NCBI GenBank assembly: GCA_043381765.1
Contig: JBHJMP010001084.1
Location: 1-24,473, forward strand
DNA: 24,473 bases
Direction of reading: 5' to 3'
Source of the DNA: Collodictyon triciliatum
Lineage: Eukaryota; CRuMs
The notes under the pieces were generated by a model. It ran no database searches and was not told the DNA's origin. It saw nothing but the letters and a program-made list of their open reading frames with translations. Position 1 is the stretch's first letter, and every line of letters begins with the position of its first letter. This document shows, piece by piece, positions 1 through 12,500 of this stretch. Made by a program: the position numbers and the translations under genes.

Positions 1-582
1 CGCATGGCACACAACACGCTTCGCCGCTGTCGCTGTCGCTGCCTCCGTCCAATGCGCTCACGCCAAACCACAATCTGGTTCCGCTGGCCTCGCCTGCTCT
101 TCAGCCCACCAAGCGCGAAGTCACGGCCGTGGCCTCAAAGAAGGCCCCACCATTAGCCCGCAATGCCAAAGTATCCAGCTTTGTGCAGCCCGGGCCGAGG
201 CTCTCCTCGTCCGTGGCCTCACCGCCGGCAACCGCCCAGTCCAGTGGACGATACTTTGCTTCGCCGCCCAGAACAGCAGCAGGCCGCATCGGCAGGCCCG
301 ATTCTGGCCAGGAAAGTGACCATCGGCACACCCACGATGAGCTAGTAGATGCTGGCTCTGCAGCTCAGGGAGACCGACCCGTTTCTGTCCCAGCCCAAAA
401 CATGACCCGCCTAAGAACAGCCTCCCCTCCGCCGCCATCTCAAAAGGCGCCGGTCCGCCAATCTCCTGAACAGACCCGCCCAGAGACCGAAAAGGCATTG
501 CGGAGGCGCCCGAAATCAGCCCAGATTCGCGCTCAGGTTCAGGCTGATGAGAAGAAACCTGTGGACCCTTTCGAGTTTATAG
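1..582 (+). other. Dynein exon 1 (partial): low-complexity Pro/Ser/Ala-rich N-terminal extension
   Basis: The frame that joins exon 2 is open from base 3 to the GTACGT donor at 583. It encodes about 190 residues rich in Pro, Ser, Ala, Arg and Gln with no recognisable domain, ending in an acidic/basic stretch ([13 protein letters not shown]) just before the conserved tail. The stretch is clearly more GC-rich than the later exons. Its GTG at 129 is not the start, because the frame continues to the window edge. Such unstructured leaders are common and variable in monomeric axonemal heavy chains. The next exon begins at 715 because only that acceptor keeps the phase. Confidence 0.8.
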
Positions 583-3500
583 GTACGTATCCAGCGTTCT
601 ATACGCAGGATGGAATTTTTCACCAGATCGGAGACTGAAGTATCATACTTCACTCATGGATCATCTCTTTATTTTTTTTCTCTCGCTATTACCTATATTA
701 ATGCGCCGAAACAGCTTCTGTTAGGAAAGTCAAGGATTCGGTCGACTTCGTGTATATGGTTGCCCAAGATTCTGAGACCTTGAGTATTAATCCGTACAAT
801 CTCAAAATTGTATCACATTCTGATATAAATAAATCAAATTTCTACACCGCCAGCTCTGCTGGAATTACCCACTTTGTTGATGGCACAGCTGGTGAGTAAA
901 ATTTTTATATATTCTTCCTTTCAATTTGTGCAATGTGAGCTGGTGAGAAACACAATTTTCTGTGATTTTAATTTGTTGTTTTTCTCTCCTGACGCAGTTG
1001 ATAGTATCACTACCACATCATATCTCATTAACCGTCTTTAATCAAAATGTTACCAAACAAGTTACGCTGGTTGTTAGCCCATCGCACACCATGCGTAGCT
1101 ATTGACATGTTGAATCCCATGACGAATTAACTTTCTTTTTCTTTTTCTCTTTTTCTCTCTTTTTCTCTCTTTTTCTTTTTTCTTTTTTCTTTTTCTTTTT
1201 TCTTTTCTTTTCTTTTTCTTTTTCTTTTTTGTTTTTCTTTTGTTTTTCATTCTAGATTTTACTCCTCTTGATCAATGGGAGCGGGAGTTTCTCCTTTTTA
1301 GAAAGATTCTGCAAATTCCTTTTTTCAAAAAGTTTCGTCTGTGGAGATGTTATGTTGCCTGGAAGAAATTCGTGCGGTCGAAGAAAATACAAAGCAGCCG
1401 CAAATTTTTACAGGTATCACATTCTTCCAAAGAAGCATCATGTTCTGGGTATATCTTTTCTGAATTACAGAAATATCGAATAGTTGAACCGCACACCATA
1501 AAATTTTATCGAAACATATTTGCACAGGAAAATCTATTTATATTGGATAATGAACTTCGCATTTCCCTACTCTTTGTTCGGAAGACTTGCATTCAGCTGA
1601 TGTCGCATCATCTTCATGATATTAAGAGGAAGGACCCGTGAGAATATTTTATTAATTGAAACTGGCAAGCTCCTTTTAAGTCCGCTACTCAAGAATTTCT
1701 TTTTTTTTGAAAACCATTCAATTATATCAAAAAGATACACTTTGGAGGAAATGGATGCAGGTCAGAGAGCCTTTAAGAATGTGATTTACGCAGAACTTAA
1801 CTCCAACGTTGAAACTGTAAAATAGAAATAATTATAGATAAAATCTTGTTTTCTTATATATATATGGCATTATGATTTTCTTTGAAAAAAATTGTCTTGA
1901 TCACAAATTTGATTTCGAAACGAATAGTTATTGGAAGACGCCAGGTGTGCCTGTGAACACGTTTTGGAAAGAGCTGGGTTCAACTCTGAAGGGCTCAGCC
2001 CTGAGAAGCAAGATGCATCCGTATCAAATCCATATACATCTCCTGCAAAGGGCCCTGTAGCAAATCTTATCCAAGGCTACGGCGATCCCCCTTCCAGTCC
2101 ATATGCCACTTCCAAGTCTGACCCGAATGCAAGCGCTCAGTCGGCCCCGAAGGGTGCCAATTCTAACCCACAAAACCATACTAATGGTGGTAAATTGACA
2201 TACACACAAATGGCAGCCCGACGGACAGAATCAAGGCGCTTGACAAATTGTAAAAGCTTTTTTCAGCTCATACCTTAATGATATGTTTCTTCTCATTCGC
2301 TTACTTATAAAATTAAACTGATACCATAGACGTTCGCCTCATTGACTACATTGTCATCGATGTTCTGCATAATCTCGTCGTTGAAAGTGTCCGTGACCTT
2401 CTTCGCTTTGTAACCGACCTCCCCCAGCAACTTGCCGAAGAAGACCCGGCTCAAATACCGATACGATATGCTAACGCAACTGAAGCCACAACAGCAACCA
2501 AATATCTTGGGAAAGAAGTTGACCCTCTGCACATTAATAGCAAGTGAGAAACTTTCTAAAGTCAGATTACCCGTACAATGCTAGCACACTGATAAATGTT
2601 GATTATAAGCTTTGATATCCTGAGGATTCCATCTTATAAATGTACGTTAGGTTTTCCCCGCTGTTTCGGCTCCAAGTTCTCCTGAATGATGATCTCCTTC
2701 AATTCTCTCCAAGAGAGGATGACTTTAATCGTCTCGTTGATGGAGTCATAGGTGAATTTGTCTCAACAGTGACATCAATACCCAGGCTTCTTTCAAAGGT
2801 ACTATCAATCAATTAAAAAATACCACATTAACAGGCCAAAAGCAACGCCTTTTTTTCCTTTCTTTTTTTGCGGTCAGCTGATTTACATCTAAAAAAGCAC
2901 CCTCTATTTAGGAAGAATTGAAGGTATATCTTCAATTCAATATGAATGACAGAATGGACGCTGTAGCAGGTTTCAACGGACCTAATCTTCATGAAATCAT
3001 TTGGAAAGACGAATACTATCATAAATTGATATCTGATATAAAGGTGCTTTTATTCCCTTATTTTTATTTTCCTTCGTTCAATTTTCTTTGTAATGATACC
3101 CTCTTTATTCCGTCCTTTATTAATATCGCGAGTATTAACCAATTCATAAAACTTAGCTTGGAGTTTCAACAGCTTTCATCCGAGCTTCAAAGTACACATA
3201 TGGTTTTGAGCCACTTAGGCAGATATATATGGAAAACAAAGCACTTGATATTCAACAAATCCAAGCTGATGCTGAGAGTGGACTTCGCAATCTGGACTCG
3301 TTTAGACAAGAACTGGATAAATATGCGAAGCAGAAAGAGAGTATACAGGAGTGAGTAATGAATTGCAACATGCTTTGAATCGTCGATGCATCATACATAA
3401 CTCAACCAATATCTTGAAAATAGACTCGTTGTTGTTCGCGACGTTGGTATTATACGAGTAGAGAGCAAAACACTGAAGGAGACTTTTGCTCCGTCACCTG

Positions 3501-6500
3501 AGAAGTATTCGAATATTCTCTTGTTTTCATTCCTATAGTATTTTGCTATTCATTGAAGTACCGCTCTGACGCTGCATCTAACTACAGCTGCATCCGATTG
3601 ATTCATGGCTTGCTTCCTATTCTGGCAGCGTCTAAGTGCAAAAACTTATTGGATGAAATTCACAAATTTAATGACCAACTATCTACGAAACCCCAAAATG
3701 TAAGAAGAAAAAACCTACATCCCATAACAATTTCATTCTATCTCAGAAAAAAAAAACGTGAATTGTCCAGTGGGAATCTGTTTCATATCAATATATCCTC
3801 TTAGGTCGAAACATTCGTCGAATTTCTTGGCTTCTTGAACGAAATCAGTGAAAAACAGAACGATATCAAACTGAGGTTTGATGAGGTCAAGTCACATTAT
3901 ACCATGATGGATGATTATACAGTGAAAGTTCCAGCAGAGGATAAGGCGTCGTACCAGATGCTGAGGCCTCAACTGAATAAGCTGATAACCTCGATTGCCT
4001 CCTCAGAAAGATCACGGGATGAAAGTGTGTACATCAACCAACAAATGTTGTTTGTCTTGTTAGTCACATGCCGACTCTGCTTAACCAGATGCAGCAAACA
4101 TTTCCATTGAAACGAATGCACTTTTTTTTCAAACTTAAATGAATAGAAATCAATCTAATATATTGAATTTATATAGATATTACTCATTTCAACCAAGAAT
4201 TGGACAATAAGATATCTGAGTTGAAGGGCAACATCATGGAGATTCGGCTGAAAGCCCTAGACCCTATGATATCTGAGGCTGATGCTGACCCGAATATGGT
4301 CTTGGGGTATCTGAATGGCGTTTTCGACAATTTGAACGCCGAGAACGACAAAGCTGCAAAATATACTGAGTATCAAAAGGCTCTTCAAGTAAACACCACA
4401 CAATTGCTTGTGCTTAAATTCCTGAACGATATTTGTCTTTTTTTTTAAAAAAAATAAAATTGACTCCCTTATCGAAATTTGCAAATCTCTTGCAATCTAC
4501 AATTATTTAGGTGGCTGTTTCACAGTATGAAGAACTTGTAGAAACTACTAAGGACCTCCAATTAAAGAAAAAGTTATGGCAAGCTATTTTTGAATGGCAA
4601 GCGAAGAGGGAAGAATGGGGAACTACTCCTTTTGATGCTATTGACCCAGAGGAGATGAGCACCCAGGTTCATCAGTATGCCACAATAGCTTTCCAAGCAG
4701 AAAGGGAAATGCCTGACAACCCTGTCGGCCCGAAGTTTAGACGAACGGTTTGTTGACTAATTTTCCTAGGAATTATAACACCATCTCTTGGTCAACCATC
4801 GTGGTCATTACCTTTTTTTTCTTTTTTTATGGATCAACTTTTTTTTTCAAAAAAAAAATATATCATCTAATCCTAATGGTTCTTTTTCTATTTAATAGAT
4901 TGACGAGTTCAAAGGCACTCTTCCCGTTATCGTCAACTTGAGAAACCCATCCCTGAAAGAGCGCCATTATATCAGGATTGAAGACGCTCTACAAAAGAAA
5001 ATATTCAAAACAAATATTACCGTGGGCCAGCTGATTGATATGAAAGTGAATGACCACAAGGAACTGATTGAAACTGTTTCCAATGAGGCTACAAACGAAG
5101 CAGTTCTCGAAGAAAGCTTGGCAAAAGTATGTATATTTCACCCTCCTCACATACTAGGATATAAATTGAATTAAAAATTACTTTCTGAATAGGCACCAGT
5201 CAGAGTTTAAAATTTTTATCTTTTACTTTTGGTTTTCCGAAACAGATTATTAACCTCTGGGACCATACCGAATTCACGTTGCTTCCTTATAAAGACTACA
5301 AAGATGTGTACATTCTTGGTGGTGTAGATGAAATCATTCAGCAAGCCGAAGAGAGCCAAGTGCAAGTGTCAACCATCATGGGCTCACGCTTCGTTGGTGC
5401 TATTCGAAAGGTTGTGAAGCGTACATACTGATTACAAACTGTGAAAGTTTCCAATATGTCCCTGTTAATAAATAAATAATATTCTATTGATTTATAACTT
5501 GTTGTCTATAGGAGGTTGAGAAAATGGAGACCAGTCTAGACTTATTCAGTGATACTCTTGAAGAATGGCTTAACTGCCAAAGAAGCTGGATGTACCTCGA
5601 AAGTATCTTTTCAGCCCCTGACATCCAAAGGCAACTTCCTAACGAGAGCAAGATGTTTTCTGGAGTTGACCGGTCATGGAAGGATATTATGAAGAAGACG
5701 AGCGAATATTCAAATGCACTGCGGGTTAGACTATTAAACCTAATCATAAAATCATACTATGAATTGAGTTTGTTGTGAAAGAAAGCCCCTTCAATTAAAT
5801 CCGTATCATCAATCTAGTCCGGGACTCTCCCTGGCTTATTGGAAACATTTCAAAAGAACAACGAAATATTGGAACGCGTTCAAAAGAATTTAGAGGAATA
5901 TCTCGAAACGAAAAGAATGGCATTTCCAAGGTTCTATTTCTTGTCCAACGACGAACTCTTGGAAATTTTGGCTCAAACAAAAAATCCGCATGCTGTGCAG
6001 CCACACTTGAGGAAGTGCTTTGATAGCATCCAATCGCTGGACTTTGGGCCAGACCCTAAAAGCGTAGACATTTTTGCCATGGTTTCGGCAGAAGGTGAAA
6101 GAGTACCCCTTGGACGGAACTTGAAGGCTCGAGGAAATGTAGAAGCCTGGCTTGGAATTGTAGAGGCTGAAATGGTCAAAAGTCTCAAAAAATGCATGAA
6201 AACATCATTCATCGATTATGAACGAACACCTTACAATCAATGGGTTTTAGCCCACCCTGCACAAGTCATCCTGGCCATCGCCCAGGTATATTGGGGACGT
6301 GATGTCGAAATCTCTCTTCAAAATGACTCACCTTTAATATCACTTCGTGACTTCAAACTCAAGTGCATCGACCAGCTCTCTCAATTGGCTGCGCTTGTTC
6401 GAACAGACCTATCCAGTTTACAAAGGAGCTCTATTGTAGCCTTGATAACCATATCTGTGCATGCGCGTGATATCATTGATAAGCTTATCAACGAAGAATG

Positions 6501-9500
6501 CAAGGATGTGAATGACTTTTCTTGGCTGCAGCAACTACGATACATATGGGATGTGGAGCAGGATGACCTTTTTGTGAAACAGTCGAATGCCACATTGCTA
6601 TACTGTTATGAATATCTTGGAGCTACACCTCGCTTGGTCATCACACCACTTACTGACCGCTGCTACATGACGCTTACTGGTGCAATTCATCTGAATCTCG
6701 GCGGGGCACCTGCTGGACCCGCAGGAACAGGAAAGACAGAAACTGTGAAAGACCTTGCAAAGGCGCTGGCTCGGCAATGCGTTGTCTTCAATTGTGGTGA
6801 AGGCCTTGATTACAAGTTTATGGGCAAGTTCTTTTCTGGTCTGGCACAATCGGGTGCATGGGCTTGCTTCGACGAATTCAACCGCATAGATATTGAAGTG
6901 CTCTCTGTAATTGCCCAACAACTGATGACTATTCAGACGGCACTGAAGAGCAAGGTATCCAAATTTGTATTTGAAGAGCGTGAAATGAAAATCACTCGCA
7001 CGTGCGGCGTGTTCATTACTATGAATCCAGGATACGCTGGTCGCACAGAACTCCCTGACAATCTCAAAGCTCTCTTCCGACCTGTCTCCATGATGATTCC
7101 TGATTATGCTCTGATTGCAGAAATCATGCTATTCTCTGAAGGCTTTGAAAACTCAAGGTCATTATCACAGAAGATGGTGAAGTTATACATGCTGTGCAGC
7201 CAACAACTGTCGCAGCAAGACCACTATGATTTCGGCATGCGAGCAGTCAAGGCTGTGCTTGTGATGGCGGGAGGTCTGAAGAGATCAAACCCAGAGTTGC
7301 ATGAAGATATCGTCCTTATTCGAGCCATGCGAGACAGTAACATTCCAAAGTTTCTGGCTGACGATATTAACTTGTTCCAGGCTATTGTTTCAGATCTATT
7401 CCCCGGAGTTCATCTGCCTGATCATGATTATGGAGAACTTCATGTCGCTATCCACGATAATATTACTGACCAAGGACTCCAACCCGTAGAAGGCTACATC
7501 ACAAAAGTCATCCAACTGCATGAAACTATGAATGTACGATTTGGGGTCATGCTTGTAGGTCCCACTGGTGGAGGAAAGACCACCTGCTATCGTGTCTTGA
7601 AAAACGCATACACGAACCTCCGAACAAACGGCTCATCCAACCCGAAATACCAACCAGTAAAGACACATATAATGAATCCAAAATGTATTAATATGGGAGA
7701 ACTCTACGGAGAATACAACCTCAATACTCATGAATGGACGGATGGGCTTGCAGCCACCATTGTCAGACAGTGTGTCAGCGATACAAGCATGAACTATAAA
7801 TGGGTTGTCTTTGACGGTCCTGTGGATGCTTTATGGATAGAGAACATGAATACGGTCCTCGATGACAACAAGACTCTATGTTTGGCAAATGGAGAACGAA
7901 TTAAGCTCAATGACACAATGAGGATGGTTTTTGAAGTTGAAGACTTGGCTGCTGCATCCCCTGCTACTGTATCCCGGTGCGGTATGGTGTATATGCCCCC
8001 AGAAGTTCTGGGATGGAGGCCGTATGTAATCACATGGATAAATCGTGTTTTGCCACAGAATCTCTCCAAAGGATTGAAGAATAGATTAGTTGATATGTTT
8101 GACAACTACGTTCCCGCTGGATTGCAGTTTATTCGCCGAGAATGCAAAGAGGAAGTTCCGTCAAATGACCTAAATTTGGTTGTCAGTCTATGCTCTTTGT
8201 TTCAGTCATTGTTCATGCATGACCCTGGTGTTGACCTCACTGCAACGGATGAAGTTATTGGGGATATTATGGATAGCCTCTTTTTTTTCTCATTTGTTTG
8301 GTCGATTGGAGGAAATATTGTTGCAGACTCTAGATCCGTTTTTGATACATTCATCAGAGAGAAAATCAATATCGGGGTAGTTCCAGTACAAGGGACAGTC
8401 TATGATTATTATGTTGATCCAAAGACTGGGTCATTTTATCCATGGAAAGACATAATCCCAACATTTGTTTACAACCCAGAAACACCCTTCTTTAACATGA
8501 TTGTGCCCACGTCAGATTCTGTTTGCTTTTCGTTCCTTCTGGAAAAACTTATCCGTGTAGAAAAATCCGTCTTATTTGTCGGAACAACTGGGGTTGGTAA
8601 GTCTGCTATTGTCTCTGATTGTTTGAGAAGACTGGGTGAGAAAGACGTTATTACAATCGATTTACAGTTTTCTGCCCAGACAACCAGCTCGAATACTCAG
8701 TACTTGATCGAAAATAAACTAGAGAAGAAGAGAAAGAACACATTTGGAGCTCCTGTTGGAAAGAAGATTGTCGTATTTGTGGACGATGTTAATATGCCAG
8801 CAAGAGAAATATATGGTGCACAGCCACCTATCGAACTATTGAGACAGTTTCAAGACTTTCGAGGTTTCTATGACCGAAAGAAGCTACACTGGAAGGATAT
8901 TAAGGATCTAACTATTGTATCGGCATGTGCCCCTCCGGGAGGTGGTCGTAATGTCGTCACGGCAAGATTTTTCAGACACTTCAATATGTTGAATGTACCA
9001 GCGCCGAGTGAGGATGTAATGAAGCTCATTTACTACTCTATCTTTGATGGGTATTTGTCTGTGTTTACCGAGACTGTGAAAATATTGGCAAAGTCGATAG
9101 TAGAAATCAGTGTTGAGGTTTACCTGAGGATAGCCCGAGATTTGCTCCCAACCCCAGCTAAATCCCATTATACCTTCAACTTGAGAGATATGGCCAAAGT
9201 TTTCCAAGGAATGATGATGGTTGATAGAGGGAGTATTTCAGACAAAAAGGAAATCCTCCGACTATGGTGCCATGAAAATATGAGGGTATTCCACGATCGG
9301 TTGATTGATTCCCAGGATAAGCTCTACTTCACGACTATGCTGGTCGAGTTAATCAACAAAAAGTTTGCGATGAATTGGGACCATGATGAGGTGTTTGTAA
9401 AGAACTCCATCTTTTTCGGAGACTATTTGAAAGGACTTGCTGCCTACGTTCCTAATCGAGGTTATGAAGAAATGCCAGATCTTGTGAAGCACACCAAAAT

Positions 9501-12500
9501 TTTAGAAAATTATTTGGAAGAGTATAATATGACAGCCATCACTGAAATGAGGCTTGTTTTTTTCAAGGATGCTGTGGAGCACCTCTCCAGGGTATCGAGG
9601 ATTATTCGACAACCAAGAGGTAATGCCATGCTGGTTGGTGTGGGTGGCAGTGGCAGACAAAGCCTTACCCGGCTGGCTTGTTTTATGGCTGATTACAAAT
9701 GCTTCCAACTAGAAATTAAGAAGGGCTACGGGCACTTTGACTTTCGAGAGGATTTGAAAAAACTGTGCAATATTGCCGGTGTCTCTGGAAAGCCTGTTGT
9801 GTTTTTGTTATCAGACACTCAGATAACAAATGAATCATTTTTGGAGGATGTGAACAACATCCTGAACACTGGAGAGGTCCCCAATTTATTCGCCTCAGAT
9901 GAAAAGGAAAAAGTCATTAGTGATGTCCGCCCTTTTGTGCGAACTCTAGGATTACCCGAAACACGTGAATTTATTTACTCTTATTTCATTCAAAGGGTCC
10001 GGGAGAACCTTCATATTGTACTGTGCATGAGCCCTGTTGGAGATCAATTCCGCAATCGCTGCCGCCAGTTCCCATCTCTAATCAATTGCAGTACCATTGA
10101 TTGGTTTGGTGCGTGGCCGGCTGAGGCCTTGTTGTCTGTATCAAGGAAATTTTTGGAGTCTGTTGACTTACAAACTCTGGAAATTAAGAATTCGGTGATT
10201 GAGATGTGTGTTGAGATGCATCAAGACGTGAAGAAAATGGCAGACCAGTTCTATTCCGAGGTTCGAAGAAGATTCTATATTACCCCAAAGAGCTACTTGG
10301 AAGCTATCAATATGTTTGTGTCGATGTTAGAGGAGAAAAAACAAGAGCTTCACACAAATCGTCATCGTTACATAATCGGTCTAAGCAAATTGCGAGAGAC
10401 AAATGAAATGGTTGTTTTGATGGAAAAAGATTTGAGCGAGCTACAGCCTGTGTTGAAGCAAAAGGCTATTGATACAGAAACGCTCATGCAACAAGTTATG
10501 AAAGACCAAGAAAAGGCTGACCAAGTCAAGCATGTCGTTCAATCCGAAGAAGTGATTGTCAAGAAGAATGCCGAGGAGACTCAAGAAATGGCTGCAGATG
10601 CCAAGAGAGACCTTGATGAGGCTTTACCAGCTCTTGAAGCAGCCATCGAAGCCTTGAATGCATTGAACAAAAATGATATCACTGAAATTAAATCATTTGC
10701 TAAGCCACCCCCGCTTGTTTTGCTAGTCATGGAGGCCGTTTGTATTTTGCTACAGGCAAAACCGGATTGGGAAACGTCAAAAAAAGTTCTTGGAGACACC
10801 CAATTTCAAAATCGGCTGGTAAAGTATGACAAAGATAATATTCCTGAGGCGGTGCTGAAAAAGCTAAAGAGATACATCGATGACCCATCGTTTCAGCCTG
10901 CTATTGTTGCAAAACAATCCTCGGCCGCTCGTTCCTTGTGCATGTGGGTCCGAGCGATGGATACTTACTCAAAAGTCGCAAAGACAGTAGCCCCAAAGAG
11001 AGAGCGCTTGGCCATCGCAGAGGCCCAACTCAAAGAAGCGGAAGATAAGCTACGTGACAAGCAAGAAAAATTGAGGTCTATTGAAGCTGAACTGGCACTA
11101 CTCCGAAACAAATACGAGAAAAGTGTAAATGAAAAAGTCACCCTTCAGCAAAAAAGTGAAGAAACAGCAAAACGCTTGCAACGCGCCTCCAAATTAACGT
11201 CTGCCCTTGAAAGTGAATCTGTGCGCTGGAAAGAGACTGAAGCGATACTCGCAGCTAAGCAGGAATTGTTGATTGGGTCTATTTTCCTATCTTCCGCTTA
11301 CATCGCATATTGTGGGCCTTTCACTGGTCCGTATCGTGCAAAGCTAGTGGCTGGCTGGATTCAGAAATTCAAACTGAAGAGTATCCCAATTAGCGAATCA
11401 TTTACAGTTCAAGACACGCTAACGAATCCCGTGAAAATCCGTGAGTGGTCGATGTGGGGTCTTCCAACTGACCCTGTTTCAATAGACAATGCCATCTTTG
11501 TCACAAGCGGAAAGAGATGGCCGCTCATGATTGACCCACAAGGGCAAGCCAACCGTTGGATAAAAAAGAGCGAGCAATCACGGAGTTTGAAGGTTCTGAA
11601 AATCACAGACCATAACCTCGTCCGCACTGTAGAGGCATGTATCCGACTGGGAACCCCTCTTTTGATTGAGGATATTGGAGAGGAAATTGACCCAATCTTG
11701 AATCCAGTCTTAGAAAAGCAAATCACTAAACAATCTGGTCGTTACCTGATTCGAGTTGGAGATAATGATATTGATTATGACCCCAATTTTAAACTGTATT
11801 TGACAACAAAGCTGCCGAATCCGCATTATTTGCCTGAAATATGTATCAAGGTCACAATTATCAACTTTACCGTTACGTTGGAGGGACTCAATGACCAGGT
11901 TTCTATTGCTTTTGTTTTCTTTTCCTTCATTTGACTTGATTTGATTATTATTGCTCATTTTTAGGTCCGATGAATTCAAAAGACATTACACTATTATGTG
12001 AGCTTTTTTGTATAAAAAAAAAAACTAAAATCAGCTTTATTCGATAGCTTCTCGTCGATGTAGTTGGGATAGAGAGACCTGAGTTGGAAGAAAAGAGAGA
12101 AAAACTTGTAGTTAGTCTTGCTAACGACAAGAAGCAGCTTTCGGATTTAGAAGCCCGCATTCTGCAATTACTTTGGGAATCAAAGGGAAACATACTTGAT
12201 GATGAAGTTTTGATTAACACTTTGAATGAATCCAAATCAACATCGACTGTCATTCATGAACGTGTGACTGAGGCAGAAGAAACACAAAAGAATATTACTC
12301 TTGCACGCGCTGCTTATATTCCTGTGGCAGTGCGTGGGAGTCTATTGTATTCTGTCATAGCAGACATCGGTCTGATTGACCCTATGTACCAATTTTCCTT
12401 GGAATATTTCAAGAGATTATTCAACAACTGCATTCGGAATACACCCCAGTCACCGAATATAGACAACCATATTCAAGACCTGATGACAAATGCAACCGAG

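Larger units (their letters stand above)
3805..6500 (+). other. Dynein tail end and linker (DHC_N2) region
   Basis: Exons 13-18 and the start of exon 19 encode the linker that swings across the AAA ring. Recognisable family wording includes [18 protein letters not shown], the CQRSWMYLE to [11 protein letters not shown] block, and [12 protein letters not shown], which joins [12 protein letters not shown] across the intron at 5725-5817. The downstream [18 protein letters not shown] motif (near 5930) is the classic linker segment preceding AAA1. Introns here are short (93-152 bases). Domain limits are approximate. Confidence 0.85.

Noticed and set aside
129-638. 169-codon frame starting GTG as a stand-alone protein
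   Set aside because: The frame continues to the window edge and reads through the GTACGT donor at 583 into an intron. It is the first visible dynein exon.
6598-6921. 107-codon minus-strand frame and the other antisense frames under the dynein motor exon
   Set aside because: They are shadows of the strong plus-strand dynein frame, whose P-loops and other motifs fix the coding strand.
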